From NCBI GenBank assembly GCA_903916385.1, contig CAIWWH010000154.1:1-32056 (forward strand): 32,056 bases of DNA, in the 5' to 3' direction. The stretch comes from an uncultured Actinomycetes bacterium. GTDB lineage: Bacteria > Actinomycetota > Actinomycetes > Nanopelagicales > Nanopelagicaceae. Shown one piece after another: positions 7,618 through 16,086 of the stretch. Each line of letters opens with the position of its first letter. Within the stretch, counting starts at the first letter, position 1. The position numbers and the translations under genes were made by a program. The notes beneath the pieces are model-generated. The model searched no databases and had not been told where the DNA came from. It was given only the letters and a program-made list of their open reading frames with translations.

Positions 7618-8370
7618 TTAAGCAGTGACGTACTCTGCATAGCCATTCTCTTCGAGCTTCGTGGCCAATTCAGGTCCGCCCTCTTCCACGATTCGACCAC
7701 CGGCAAAGACATGAACAAAGTCAGGCTTGATGTAACGCAAGATGCGGGTGTAGTGGGTGATGAGCATGATTCCAAGATCTTGATTCTCTTTCACTCGGTT
7801 CACGCCTTCGGAGACGATACGAAGCGCATCAACGTCAAGACCAGAATCGGTCTCATCAAGGATCGCGATCTTTGGCTTCAAGAGCTCCATCTGCAGAATT
7901 TCGTGGCGCTTCTTCTCGCCACCAGAGAATCCCTCGTTGACGTTGCGTTCGGCGAATGCAGGATCCATCGAGAGAACTGACATCGCCTCTTTGACCTCAC
8001 CGACCCACGTTCTGACCTTTGGAGCCTCGCCGCGAATCGCGGTAACAGCTGTGCGAAGGAAGTTGGAGACTGAGACGCCAGGTACCTCAACGGGATATTG
8101 CATCGCGAGAAAGAGACCAGCCTTGGCGCGCTCATCAACGGTCATAGCGAGAACATCTGCACCATCCAGGGTCACAGAGCCAGAGGTGATGGTGTACTTG
8201 GGATGGCCAGCAATCGAATATGCCAAGGTAGATTTACCTGAACCGTTAGGCCCCATGATGGCGTGTACCTCACCTGATTTAATCGTCAGATCTACGCCAC
8301 GAAGAATCTCTTTAGAGCCCTCCTCGGTGACAACAGAGACATGCAGTCCCTTTATCTCTAGTGTGCTCAT
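7618..8370 (-). CDS. sufC: SufC ATPase of the SufBCD scaffold
   Basis: A 250-residue soluble ABC-type ATPase that powers conformational change of the SufBCD complex. It has Walker A GPNGSGKST (40-48), the SufC-type signature FSGGEKKR (148-155), Walker B IAILDETDSGLD (168-179) and switch His206. DETDSGLD is characteristic of SufC. No membrane domain is encoded nearby for it; its partners are sufB and sufD upstream. It begins immediately after the Rieske gene stop and ends two bases before sufS. Confidence 0.97.
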   Translation of the reverse strand: MSTLEIKGLHVSVVTEEGSKEILRGVDLTIKSGEVHAIMGPNGSGKSTLAYSIAGHPKYTITSGSVTLDGADVLAMTVDERAKAGLFLAMQYPVEVPGVSVSNFLRTAVTAIRGEAPKVRTWVGEVKEAMSVLSMDPAFAERNVNEGFSGGEKKRHEILQMELLKPKIAILDETDSGLDVDALRIVSEGVNRVKENQDLGIMLITHYTRILRYIKPDFVHVFAGGRIVEEGGPELATKLEENGYAEYVTA

Positions 8371-8682
8371 TTACTTCTCCTTCGTCTTAGGGCTAATAGT
8401 TAAATCGTTTCCATCGCGAGTAACGCTAAAAGTTTCAATTGCTTCAGTTGCTGGCAGCGTAAGTGCTTCCCCGGTCCGTAAATCAAAGTCCGCACCGTGT
8501 AGCCAGCATTCGATTGCAAAGCCTTTTACCTCGCCATCTGATAGTTCGGCATACGAGTGTGAACAGATGTTTGAGATTGCAAAGACCTCATCGCCAACGC
8601 GAGCGATACAAACGGGCTTTCCATCAACCTCAAGCGCTACAGGCTTCCCCGGTAATAGGGAATCAAATGCGATCTGGGTCAT
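8371..8682 (-). CDS. Rieske [2Fe-2S] ferredoxin of the suf operon
   Basis: A 103-residue small Rieske protein like the ferredoxin subunits of ring-hydroxylating dioxygenases. Cluster ligands are visible: Cys40 and His42 (CSHSYAELSDG), Cys59 and His62 (CWLHGADFD). No oxygenase subunit is nearby. A gene of this type between sufD and sufC is a common actinobacterial arrangement, so it may supply electrons for cluster assembly; that role is inferred. It overlaps sufD by four bases and abuts sufC. Confidence 0.92.
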   Translation of the reverse strand: MTQIAFDSLLPGKPVALEVDGKPVCIARVGDEVFAISNICSHSYAELSDGEVKGFAIECWLHGADFDLRTGEALTLPATEAIETFSVTRDGNDLTISPKTKEK

Positions 8683-9767
8683 ATCCGCACCGTCGCTAGT
8701 TCATTATCGATCCGGCTCATGATCCGCTCCTCAACCTCCGGCAGTGCCAACTTAGAGACGATCTCGGAGAAGAATCCGCGAATCACAAGGCGGCGTGCCT
8801 CTTCAGATGGAATTCCGCGAGACATCAAATAGAAGAGTTGCTCATCGTCGAAACGACCTGTGGTGCTCGCATGGCCAGCACCCACAATATCTCCGGTTTC
8901 GATCTCTAGATTTGGCACTGAATCCGCGCGCGCACCATCAGAGAGCAACAGGTTGCGGTTGAGCTCGTATGTATCCGTACCCTGAGCCGCGGCTTTAATA
9001 AATACGTCGCCAATCCAGACGGTGCGGGCAGAGTCACCATTGAGTGCGCCCTTGTAGTTGACTCGGGACTTCGCTCCCGGAACACCATGCTCAACGTGAA
9101 CGCGATGCTCAAGGTGCTGACCATCAGTTGCAAAGTAGAGTCCGAAGAGTTCGGCACTTGCGCCCGGACCGGTGTACTCAACGGTCGGTAAGAGGCGCAC
9201 GAGGGAGCCACCGACTGTTACGACATATGAGGTAAATGTGGCGTCCTTAGCGATTATCGCGTGGTGGCGCGCAACATGCACAGCTTTAGTCGACCACTCC
9301 TGCAGGGTGATGAAGCGCAGGTTGGATCCGGGTTCGAGGTTGAGTTCAATATCCTCAGCGAATACCCCATCCCCCGCATTTGAAATAACAATAGTTGCGC
9401 GACTGTGGAGGCCTGCGTTTATCTGAACGCGCGAAGCTTCAGCAGCCATCTCCAAAACTTTGCGCGTAAGAATGATGGGAGTGCCAATCTCCGCATCCTT
9501 TGCAATCGAAATCACCAAGACTTTCGAGGCGCTCTCGCGGACGCGTTGTACTACTTGGTCCTCACTCTCTGAGAGTGGCGGGAAGGAAGCGGCATCCTCG
9601 ACAGTGATGGAAACCCCGAAAGGAATATCAGCGGGCTCCAGAGAGATGCGATCGTGCAGTTCTACAGCCTGATCCTGCAACCCAGCGAGACGATTAAGAG
9701 GAGTAAAGCGCCAGGGCTCCTCGCGTCCCGTGGGAGTTAAGTAATTAGTAGTTGTTGCGAGAGACAT
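8679..9767 (-). CDS. sufD: SufD, Fe-S cluster scaffold subunit
   Basis: A 362-residue SufB/SufD-family protein with the right-handed beta-helix core and the conserved C-terminal region ([26 protein letters not shown], in parts, then EARRLVIRGFF). The VGAGHAS motif holds the histidine typical of SufD. SufD pairs with SufB and SufC as the scaffold. It is shorter than SufB and lacks its long N-terminal region. Its start overlaps the sufB stop by one base (TAATG), and its end overlaps the Rieske gene by four. Confidence 0.95.
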   Translation of the reverse strand: MSLATTTNYLTPTGREEPWRFTPLNRLAGLQDQAVELHDRISLEPADIPFGVSITVEDAASFPPLSESEDQVVQRVRESASKVLVISIAKDAEIGTPIILTRKVLEMAAEASRVQINAGLHSRATIVISNAGDGVFAEDIELNLEPGSNLRFITLQEWSTKAVHVARHHAIIAKDATFTSYVVTVGGSLVRLLPTVEYTGPGASAELFGLYFATDGQHLEHRVHVEHGVPGAKSRVNYKGALNGDSARTVWIGDVFIKAAAQGTDTYELNRNLLLSDGARADSVPNLEIETGDIVGAGHASTTGRFDDEQLFYLMSRGIPSEEARRLVIRGFFSEIVSKLALPEVEERIMSRIDNELATVRI

Positions 9768-11182
9768 TAGCCAACAGCGCCTTCCATTTGCAGTTCGATC
9801 AAACGATTAAGTTCAAGGGCGTATTCCATTGGAAGTTCGCGCGCGATCGGCTCGATAAATCCACGGACAATCATCGCCATGGCTTCGTCCTCGGAGAGAC
9901 CCCGCGACATGAGATAAAACAGTTGATCGTCGCTAATTTTGGAGACGGTCGCCTCGTGTCCCATCGAAACATCGTCTTCACGAATATCAACGTAGGGGTA
10001 AGTGTCAGAGCGCGAGATCGTGTCGACTAGTAGCGCATCGCACTTTACGGTGGACTTAGAGTGATGCGCACCGGGTTGCACCTGAACTAAGCCGCGATAC
10101 GAAGTGCGTCCTCCGCCGCGCGCCACTGACTTTGAGATAATTGTCGACGACGTATACGGAGCAGCATGCACCATCTTTGCACCGGCATCTTGATGTTGGC
10201 CTTCGCCAGCAAAGGCGATGGAGAGAGTTTCACCCTTCGCATGCTCACCCATAAGAAAGACAGCTGGATACTTCATCGTGACCTTGGAGCCAATATTTCC
10301 ATCGATCCACTCCATGGTTGCACCCTCAGCACAGGTAGCACGCTTGGTGACTAGGTTATAAACGTTGTTCGACCAGTTCTGGATCGTCGTGTAACGGACA
10401 CGGGCATTCTTCTTCACGATGATCTCAACAACAGCTGAATGCAATGAGTCTGAGGAGTAGATAGGTGCAGTGCAACCTTCTACGTAGTGAATGTATGAAC
10501 CCTCATCAGCAATGATCAGGGTACGTTCGAATTGACCCATATTTTCGGTGTTGATGCGGAAGTAAGCCTGAAGAGGAATATCAACGTGTACACCCTTAGG
10601 GACGTAGATAAATGAGCCCCCAGACCAGACTGAGGTATTGAGAGCGGCAAACTTGTTATCGCCGACTGGAATGACAGTTCCGAAGTACTCCTTAAAGAGC
10701 TCTTCGTGTTCGCGTAAACCGGTGTCGGTATCTACAAAGATTACGCCAAGCTTTTCGAGATCTTCGCGGATTGAGTGGTAGACCACTTCAGACTCATACT
10801 GAGCGGCAACACCTGCAACAAGGCGATTCTTTTCAGCATCGGGAATTCCAAGGCGATCGTAGGTATTGCGAATATCTTCAGGTAACTCTTCCCACGAAGT
10901 TGCCTGCTTCTCAGTAGAGCGCACGAAGTACTTAATGGTGTCAAAGAAAATTCCAGAGAGGTCCGAACCCCATGATGGCATTGGCTTCTTCTCGAAAAGC
11001 GAGAGTCCCTTGAGCCGCAGATCGAGCATCCATTGTGGTTCTGACTTCTTTGCCGAGATATCGCGCACAACATCTTCGTCGAGACCACGCTTTACATTGG
11101 TGCCAGCTGCATCTGAATCTGACCAGCCGTACTCGTAGGTTCCGATTCCATCGAGTTCTGGATGGAGAGTTGTATCGCTCAT
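9767..11182 (-). CDS. sufB: SufB, Fe-S cluster scaffold subunit
   Basis: A 471-residue protein with SufB hallmarks: PEWMLDLR-like (here [12 protein letters not shown]) near the N-terminus, [15 protein letters not shown], the YVEGCTAP segment, and [13 protein letters not shown], which holds a Cys near residue 380 thought to help bind the nascent cluster. It ends with the [20 protein letters not shown] block and the [10 protein letters not shown] motif. It forms the scaffold with SufD and SufC. It starts on a four-base overlap (ATGA) with the sufR stop, so repressor and scaffold are coupled. Confidence 0.97.
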   Translation of the reverse strand: MSDTTLHPELDGIGTYEYGWSDSDAAGTNVKRGLDEDVVRDISAKKSEPQWMLDLRLKGLSLFEKKPMPSWGSDLSGIFFDTIKYFVRSTEKQATSWEELPEDIRNTYDRLGIPDAEKNRLVAGVAAQYESEVVYHSIREDLEKLGVIFVDTDTGLREHEELFKEYFGTVIPVGDNKFAALNTSVWSGGSFIYVPKGVHVDIPLQAYFRINTENMGQFERTLIIADEGSYIHYVEGCTAPIYSSDSLHSAVVEIIVKKNARVRYTTIQNWSNNVYNLVTKRATCAEGATMEWIDGNIGSKVTMKYPAVFLMGEHAKGETLSIAFAGEGQHQDAGAKMVHAAPYTSSTIISKSVARGGGRTSYRGLVQVQPGAHHSKSTVKCDALLVDTISRSDTYPYVDIREDDVSMGHEATVSKISDDQLFYLMSRGLSEDEAMAMIVRGFIEPIARELPMEYALELNRLIELQMEGAVG

Positions 11183-11871
11183 GCTCGTGCTCCCTTTTTC
11201 TTAGATGAAACGCTCTTCTGCAGTGAATGCGTTGCGGGTATAAAAGTCGTGCAGATGCCATCGCCATGGGCGATGGTTGCTAAACGCTGGACATGTGTTC
11301 CAAGCAGGCGGGAGAAAGCTTCAGTCTCTGCCTCACAGAGTTGGGGAAATTCAGAAGCTACGTGCGCGATAGGGCAATGATGTTGACAGAGTTGAACTCC
11401 AGCAGGGGTGGTCTTGCTCTCTGCGGCGTACCCTTCGGCGCTTAAAAAGTCGGCGAGCGCAGCGACCTTCTTTGCCTGTGAGTTCGCTCCCTCTGCCGCC
11501 TTGGTTACCCGACGCTCGATGTCATTCGCCCGACTCGCCGCAAAAGCGCCGACCAGACCAGGCTCTTCGAGGGTATCGAGGAAGCGCAGTGCCGAGAGGG
11601 CGAGATCGTCATAAGAATGCTCAAATTTTTCACGACCCAGATCGGTGATGACAAATACCTTCGATGGTCGACCGCGACCGCGGAGGGAGGTCGCAACTCG
11701 GTGGGGTTCGCGCGGTTCCAAAATCCCAATTTCGATGAGGAGATCTAAGTGGCGGCGGATACCAGCTGGCGTCAGTTGCAAGCGCTCGGCGAGCTCAGCG
11801 GCGCTCTGTGGTCCATTTTCAAGAATAGTGCGGGCAACCAAATCTCTGGTCTTATCCTCGCTCTTTTTCAC
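11179..11871 (-). CDS. sufR: SufR, Fe-S-binding transcriptional repressor of the suf operon
   Basis: A 230-residue winged-helix regulator. The helix-turn-helix is at about 23-45 ([20 protein letters not shown]), followed by the wing GRGRPSKVF. The C-terminal half holds four cysteines: Cys162, Cys166, Cys179 and Cys207, in an [20 protein letters not shown] context that matches cluster-binding SufR proteins. SufR with a 4Fe-4S cluster represses suf; loss of the cluster relieves repression. Reading extends in frame to TTG at 11955, but the extra 28 residues do not look like family sequence. GTG at 11871 is preferred: it fits the usual N-terminus and a leaderless promoter with an operator. It heads the operon and is divergent from ctaA. 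Confidence 0.93.
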   Translation of the reverse strand: MKKSEDKTRDLVARTILENGPQSAAELAERLQLTPAGIRRHLDLLIEIGILEPREPHRVATSLRGRGRPSKVFVITDLGREKFEHSYDDLALSALRFLDTLEEPGLVGAFAASRANDIERRVTKAAEGANSQAKKVAALADFLSAEGYAAESKTTPAGVQLCQHHCPIAHVASEFPQLCEAETEAFSRLLGTHVQRLATIAHGDGICTTFIPATHSLQKSVSSKKKGARA

Positions 11872-11884
11872 AACAGAAGTGTTG
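11868..11884 (-). promoter_or_regulatory. Predicted SufR operator over the sufR start
   Basis: CAAC-ACTTCT-GTTG at 11884-11871 is a perfect inverted repeat of the form CAAC-N6-GTTG, which I recall as the cyanobacterial SufR operator. The overlapping string ACACT-N5-TGTGA (11882-11868) also agrees with the mycobacterial SufR site as I remember it. It covers the proposed -10 and the start codon of sufR, so bound SufR would block transcription. Confidence 0.7.
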
Positions 11885-11907
11885 CGTAATTCCGTCCATT
11901 CCGCCAA
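11878..11907 (-). promoter_or_regulatory. Predicted suf operon promoter (leaderless)
   Basis: TTGGCG at 11907-11902 and AACACT at 11883-11878 are separated by 18 bases. The -10 candidate keeps the key A at its second position and T at its last, and lies 12 to 7 bases before the GTG at 11871. There is no ribosome binding site, so the mRNA would start at the GTG. Confidence 0.5.
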
Positions 11908-11960
11908 TCGGAGATATCGGGATCTCCCGAGGAGAATCGAGGCTCCCAGCCGCAAGGCAA

Positions 11961-11966
11961 TAGGCT
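11961..11966 (+). promoter_or_regulatory. Predicted -10 element, leaderless promoter of ctaA
   Basis: TAGGCT fits TANNNT and lies exactly 12 to 7 bases before the GTG at 11973. The same hexamer at the same distance precedes coaE. The -35 region (about 11937-11942, TCGAGG) is weak, and no Shine-Dalgarno sequence is present. Confidence 0.5.
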
Positions 11967-11972
11967 AGGCAG

Positions 11973-12872
11973 GTGAATCTAGCCAGCCTGATCTACACGG
12001 CGCTCGTCATCCTGCAAGTAGGAATCATCCTCACCGGAGGCGCTGTCAGACTCACAGGTTCGGGACTCGGCTGCCCCACCTGGCCGCAGTGCGTATCGGG
12101 TTCGATTGCTCCGGTCCCCCATCAGGCTCAGGGCACCCTGCACTCGTGGATTGAATTTGGAAATCGCCTATTGACGGTTCTCTTGGTAATCGCGGTCATC
12201 GCGGCTGTTATCGGAGCTTTCCGTTGGGGCAAAGGGCGCGGAGACTGGAAGATGATCCGGCTGCTCGCCCTCACCCAAATCGTGGGGATTGTCGCTCAGA
12301 TCGTGCTGGGCGGGATTACGGTTCTTACAAAGCTCAACCCCTTTACCGTCTCAGCTCACTTCTTACTATCCATCGCATTGATTCCTCCAACTCTCTCGCT
12401 GCGCGAACGCATCTATGCCAAAGCGCGCACCGACGTATTGCCCACTACTCGACTATTGATTCGCAGCGTGACGCTCCTCAGTCTCATCGTCATCACCCTT
12501 GGAACAGTTGTTACTGGATCCGGTCCGCATGCCGGTGATATTCAAGCCAAGCGCTATCACATCGATCCGCGCACGATCTCATGGATTCACGCAGACGCTG
12601 TAATCGCATTGATCGGCCTCACCATTGCGCTCTTCCTCGTCATCAAGGTTTCCGAGCCGCTACCCATCCAATCCTTCATCGGTAAGAAGGTCCTTCTCTT
12701 CTTGGCAATCTGTCTGGGACAGGGCTTGATTGGTTACATCCAATATTTCACTCACCTGCCTGAAGCACTTGTCGCCGCGCACTTACTCGGAGCTGGATTG
12801 ATCTGGCTCTCCGTGTGGAACATCGCCTTCAAGGCCAATGCATTTAGTCGCCAGCCGTTAATCAACAGTTAA
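11973..12872 (+). CDS. ctaA: Heme A synthase (COX15/CtaA family)
   Basis: This membrane enzyme oxidises heme O to heme A for cytochrome aa3 oxidase. The 299-residue protein has about eight hydrophobic helices in two four-helix halves. Conserved residues are visible: Cys34/Cys40 in GLGCPTWPQC, a pair known to form a disulfide in the family; His57 and Glu61 in HSWIEFGNR; and His129, His206 and His270 as likely heme ligands. GSGPHAGD (182-189) is also typical. The GTG start is leaderless by prediction. ctaB, usually the neighbour between this gene and tkt in actinobacteria, is absent; only 71 bases separate the two genes. It is divergent from sufR. Confidence 0.94.
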   Translation: MNLASLIYTALVILQVGIILTGGAVRLTGSGLGCPTWPQCVSGSIAPVPHQAQGTLHSWIEFGNRLLTVLLVIAVIAAVIGAFRWGKGRGDWKMIRLLALTQIVGIVAQIVLGGITVLTKLNPFTVSAHFLLSIALIPPTLSLRERIYAKARTDVLPTTRLLIRSVTLLSLIVITLGTVVTGSGPHAGDIQAKRYHIDPRTISWIHADAVIALIGLTIALFLVIKVSEPLPIQSFIGKKVLLFLAICLGQGLIGYIQYFTHLPEALVAAHLLGAGLIWLSVWNIAFKANAFSRQPLINS

Positions 12873-12880
12873 TCAGGACT

Positions 12881-12912
12881 TTGACGAACAAGGACGTTCG
12901 AGAGTTAACAAT
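12881..12912 (+). promoter_or_regulatory. Candidate promoter of tkt-tal-pgi
   Basis: TTGACG at 12881-12886 matches five of six consensus -35 bases. The -10 is ambiguous: GTTAAC (12904), TTAACA (12905) or AACAAT (12907), giving spacers of 17 to 20. A ribosome binding site (GGGAG, 12929-12933) ten bases before the tkt ATG shows this transcript has a leader, unlike its neighbours. Confidence 0.35.
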
Positions 12913-12943
12913 AGACAGTATGGAAATAGGGAGATAACTCGCA

Positions 12944-14998
12944 ATGGAACGCAATACCTGGAGCCCAACAGACGATAGTGCGGTAGCAATCGCCCGAGCC
13001 TTAGCTATGGATAGCGTTCAGAAGGTTGGCAACGGTCACCCTGGAACTGCGATGTCCCTTGCGCCAGTTGCATACACGCTCTTTCAGCGTTTCTTACGTC
13101 ATGATCCATCCGATTCAGCATGGCTTGGACGAGATCGATTTGTTCTCTCCTGTGGTCACTCCTCTCTGACCCTTTACATTCAACTCTTCTTATCGGGCTA
13201 TGGTCTATCGCTCGATGATCTCAAGTCATTCCGCACACACAACTCGTTAACCCCTGGCCATCCTGAGTACGGTCACACCAATGGCGTAGAAACGACTACT
13301 GGTCCCTTGGGAGCCGGCGTCTCGAATGCAGTTGGAATGGCGATGGCGGCCCGCTTCGAAAAGGGGCTACTCGACCCTGAAAGTTCAACATCCCTCTTCG
13401 ATCACAACATTTGGGTGATCTGTTCTGATGGTGATCTTGAAGAGGGCATTAGCGGAGAGGCATCATCACTTGCTGGAACGCAAGCGCTCGATAACTTGAA
13501 GATGATCTACGACGATAATCGCATCTCTATTGAGGGCGATACCCACGTGGCATTTACCGAAGATGTTGCCGCTCGTTATCGCGCCTACGGCTGGCACGTG
13601 ATTGAAATTCAAGCCCTGAGTGATGGGAACGTGGATCGCGTCAAGCTAGAAGAGGCGATGATCGCAGCTGAGGCAGTTGTCGATCGCCCAACTCTCATCA
13701 GGATGCACAGCGTTATCGCCTGGCCTGCGCCAACTGCCCGTGGCACGGAAGGCTCTCATGGTTCAGCTCTCGGCGCAGATGAAATTGCCGCAACGAAGGT
13801 TCTGCTGGGCCTTGATCCTGCGGAAAGTTTCATCGTTCCTGAAGAAGTTCTCGCCCATACGCGCCAAGTTATCGAACGCGGTCAAGCTGCGCATGCAGCG
13901 TGGAATGAAGAATTTGCACTCTGGAAAGAGAAGAACCCAGAGCGCGCAGAGGTTCTTGAGCGTTTGCGCAATCACACCCTTCCTGCGGGCTGGCAGGCCG
14001 CTCTTCCAGTCTTCCCGGCAGGCAAAGATGTGGCAACGCGCTCTGCTTCAGGGAAAGTCATCAGCGCTATCGCATCAGTACTCCCAGAATTCTGGGGCGG
14101 TTCAGCAGATTTAGCTGGAAGCAATAACACCACCATTGATGGCAGCAAATCCTTCTTGCCAGCTTCAAGTGAGATGGAGAACGCCGATCCATACGGTCGC
14201 TTAATTCACTTTGGAATTCGCGAGCATGCTATGGGTGGAATTCTCAATGGCATCGCACTGCACGGTTTGACCAAACCTTTCGGCGGAACTTTCCTGGTGT
14301 TCAGCGATTACATGCGTGGCTCTGTGCGTCTTGCCGCCCTCATGAATCTTCCTGTCACCTTCGTCTGGACTCACGACTCCATCGGACTCGGTGAAGATGG
14401 TCCTACCCACCAACCAGTTGAGCACGTCGCTTCATTGCGCCTCATCCCCAACCTAGCCGTAATTCGACCTTCAGACGCGAACGAGACCGCGATCGCTTGG
14501 CGCGAGGTGATCACCCGTCGAAAGCCAGCTGGCTTTGCACTATCACGGCAGAACCTGCCGGTTATTGATCGCACAATCTTCGCCAGCGCTGAAGGTGTGG
14601 CCCAGGGTGCTTATGTGGTGAGCGATACTTCCGGCACTCCAGATGTCATTCTTATTGCTACAGGATCTGAAGTTGCTCTAGCGATCGCAGCGAAGGAGAT
14701 CTTGACGGCCGATGGAATTGCAACGCGCGTTGTCAGCGCTCCGTGCTTAGAGTGGTTTGCGGAGACCAGCTCGGAATATCAAGAGTCTGTCTTGCCTAGT
14801 TCGGTTCGGGCCCGTGTCAGTGTTGAAGCCGGCGTAACAGCTGGCTGGCGCGAATACGTAGGCGACGCAGGAGTGAGTATCGGTTTAAATCACTTCGGAG
14901 CATCGGCTGCTGCGGGAATTCTCTTTAAAGAGTTCGGGTTCACACCAGAGGCGGTCGCATTGGCTGCCAAAGAATCAATTGCGAAGGCGGGCAAGTAA
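12944..14998 (+). CDS. tkt: Transketolase
   Basis: Transketolase moves two-carbon units between sugar phosphates in the pentose phosphate pathway, using thiamine diphosphate. The 684-residue protein has the N-terminal GNGHPG motif (29-34), the cofactor motif SDGDLEEGIS to DDN (161-192), a central pyrimidine-binding domain with FGIREHAMGG including the catalytic glutamate, and the C-terminal domain (ATGSEVALAI). Length is normal. It starts at ATG 12944 with GGGAG upstream. The stop overlaps the tal ATG by one base (TAATG). It is the first gene of tkt-tal-pgi. Confidence 0.97.
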   Translation: MERNTWSPTDDSAVAIARALAMDSVQKVGNGHPGTAMSLAPVAYTLFQRFLRHDPSDSAWLGRDRFVLSCGHSSLTLYIQLFLSGYGLSLDDLKSFRTHNSLTPGHPEYGHTNGVETTTGPLGAGVSNAVGMAMAARFEKGLLDPESSTSLFDHNIWVICSDGDLEEGISGEASSLAGTQALDNLKMIYDDNRISIEGDTHVAFTEDVAARYRAYGWHVIEIQALSDGNVDRVKLEEAMIAAEAVVDRPTLIRMHSVIAWPAPTARGTEGSHGSALGADEIAATKVLLGLDPAESFIVPEEVLAHTRQVIERGQAAHAAWNEEFALWKEKNPERAEVLERLRNHTLPAGWQAALPVFPAGKDVATRSASGKVISAIASVLPEFWGGSADLAGSNNTTIDGSKSFLPASSEMENADPYGRLIHFGIREHAMGGILNGIALHGLTKPFGGTFLVFSDYMRGSVRLAALMNLPVTFVWTHDSIGLGEDGPTHQPVEHVASLRLIPNLAVIRPSDANETAIAWREVITRRKPAGFALSRQNLPVIDRTIFASAEGVAQGAYVVSDTSGTPDVILIATGSEVALAIAAKEILTADGIATRVVSAPCLEWFAETSSEYQESVLPSSVRARVSVEAGVTAGWREYVGDAGVSIGLNHFGASAAAGILFKEFGFTPEAVALAAKESIAKAGK

Positions 14999-16086
14999 TG
15001 TCATCACACCTCCAAGATTTGAGCGCTGCAGGAGTATCCATCTGGCTCGACGATCTTTCCCGAGATCGCTTACAGAGCGGCAGTTTGGCTGCGCTTATTA
15101 GTGGTTCTAACGTCGTTGGTGTAACCACAAATCCAAGTATCTTCTCTGCCGCAATTAAAGGTTCAGCGCTTTACAAGGATGATGTACTTGCACTCAAAGT
15201 CGAAGGTGAGAGCGTCGCCTCTATCGTCACTACGTTGACGACCTCTGACGTTAAATCCGCCTGCGATCTCTTCCTCGATACTTTCAACTCGTCGGGCCAT
15301 GTAGATGGACGCGTGAGTATTGAGGTCGATCCCTTCTTGGCTCATGAGACAGCGGCAACCGTCGAGCAGGGGAAGTCACTTTGGCAGTTAGTAAATCGTC
15401 CAAATCTCCTTGTGAAAGTTCCTGCAACGTTGGAGGGGCTCCCTGCAATTCGTGAGCTCACCGCGGCTGGAATTAGCATCAACGTAACTTTGATCTTCTC
15501 AGTGGAGCGCTACCTCAAGGTTATGGATGCTTACATGGGCGGACTAGAAGATCGACTGGCTGCTGGCCATTCCATTACTGATATCCATTCAGTCGCTTCC
15601 TTCTTCGTATCTCGTATTGACACTGAAATTGATAAGCGCCTTGATGCAATTGGGGCAGGATCCCCACTACGAGGTCAAACGGCTATAGCCAACGCTGTTC
15701 TCGCCTATGAGGCTTACCTTGACGTGATCGCCTCGCAGCGCTGGAAGAGCTTGGTCGAGCAAGGCGCAAATCAACAACGTCCTTTGTGGGCATCTACCGG
15801 CGTGAAAGATAAGGCATACGACTCAACGCGATACGTGATTGAACTGGTAGCAGCAAATTGCGTAAATACGATGCCCGAAGGAACTCTCAACGAGGTTCGT
15901 GAGCATGGAGCAGTTCGTGGCGACACAATTACTCCTGCTATCGCCTCGGCACACGCTCACTTTGCAGCGCTACCCGCTGCGGGAATTGACTTCGAAGATG
16001 TTGTGGCCTTCCTCGAGAAGGATGGTGTCAAGAAATTTGCCGATGCCTGGCAAGAACTCCTAGACAATGTAAGCGCGGTGGCATAA
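14998..16086 (+). CDS. tal: Transaldolase
   Basis: Transaldolase transfers dihydroxyacetone units in the non-oxidative pentose phosphate pathway. The 362-residue protein has VTTNPSIF (42-49) and the Schiff-base Lys140 in NLLVKVPAT. The length fits the longer actinobacterial and cyanobacterial transaldolases. It overlaps tkt by one base. Its TAA stop is followed immediately by the pgi ATG in the same reading frame, so one stop codon is all that separates it from a Tal-Pgi fusion, a form known in some other bacteria. Confidence 0.96.
   Translation: MSSHLQDLSAAGVSIWLDDLSRDRLQSGSLAALISGSNVVGVTTNPSIFSAAIKGSALYKDDVLALKVEGESVASIVTTLTTSDVKSACDLFLDTFNSSGHVDGRVSIEVDPFLAHETAATVEQGKSLWQLVNRPNLLVKVPATLEGLPAIRELTAAGISINVTLIFSVERYLKVMDAYMGGLEDRLAAGHSITDIHSVASFFVSRIDTEIDKRLDAIGAGSPLRGQTAIANAVLAYEAYLDVIASQRWKSLVEQGANQQRPLWASTGVKDKAYDSTRYVIELVAANCVNTMPEGTLNEVREHGAVRGDTITPAIASAHAHFAALPAAGIDFEDVVAFLEKDGVKKFADAWQELLDNVSAVA

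Noticed and set aside
8371-8682. Aromatic ring-hydroxylating dioxygenase ferredoxin as a catabolic gene
   Set aside because: No oxygenase or reductase genes are nearby; the gene is embedded by overlap in the suf operon, where such ferredoxins are common in actinobacteria.
11872-11955. Upstream in-frame extension of sufR from TTG
   Set aside because: It reads through the predicted promoter and operator and has no resemblance to SufR N-termini.
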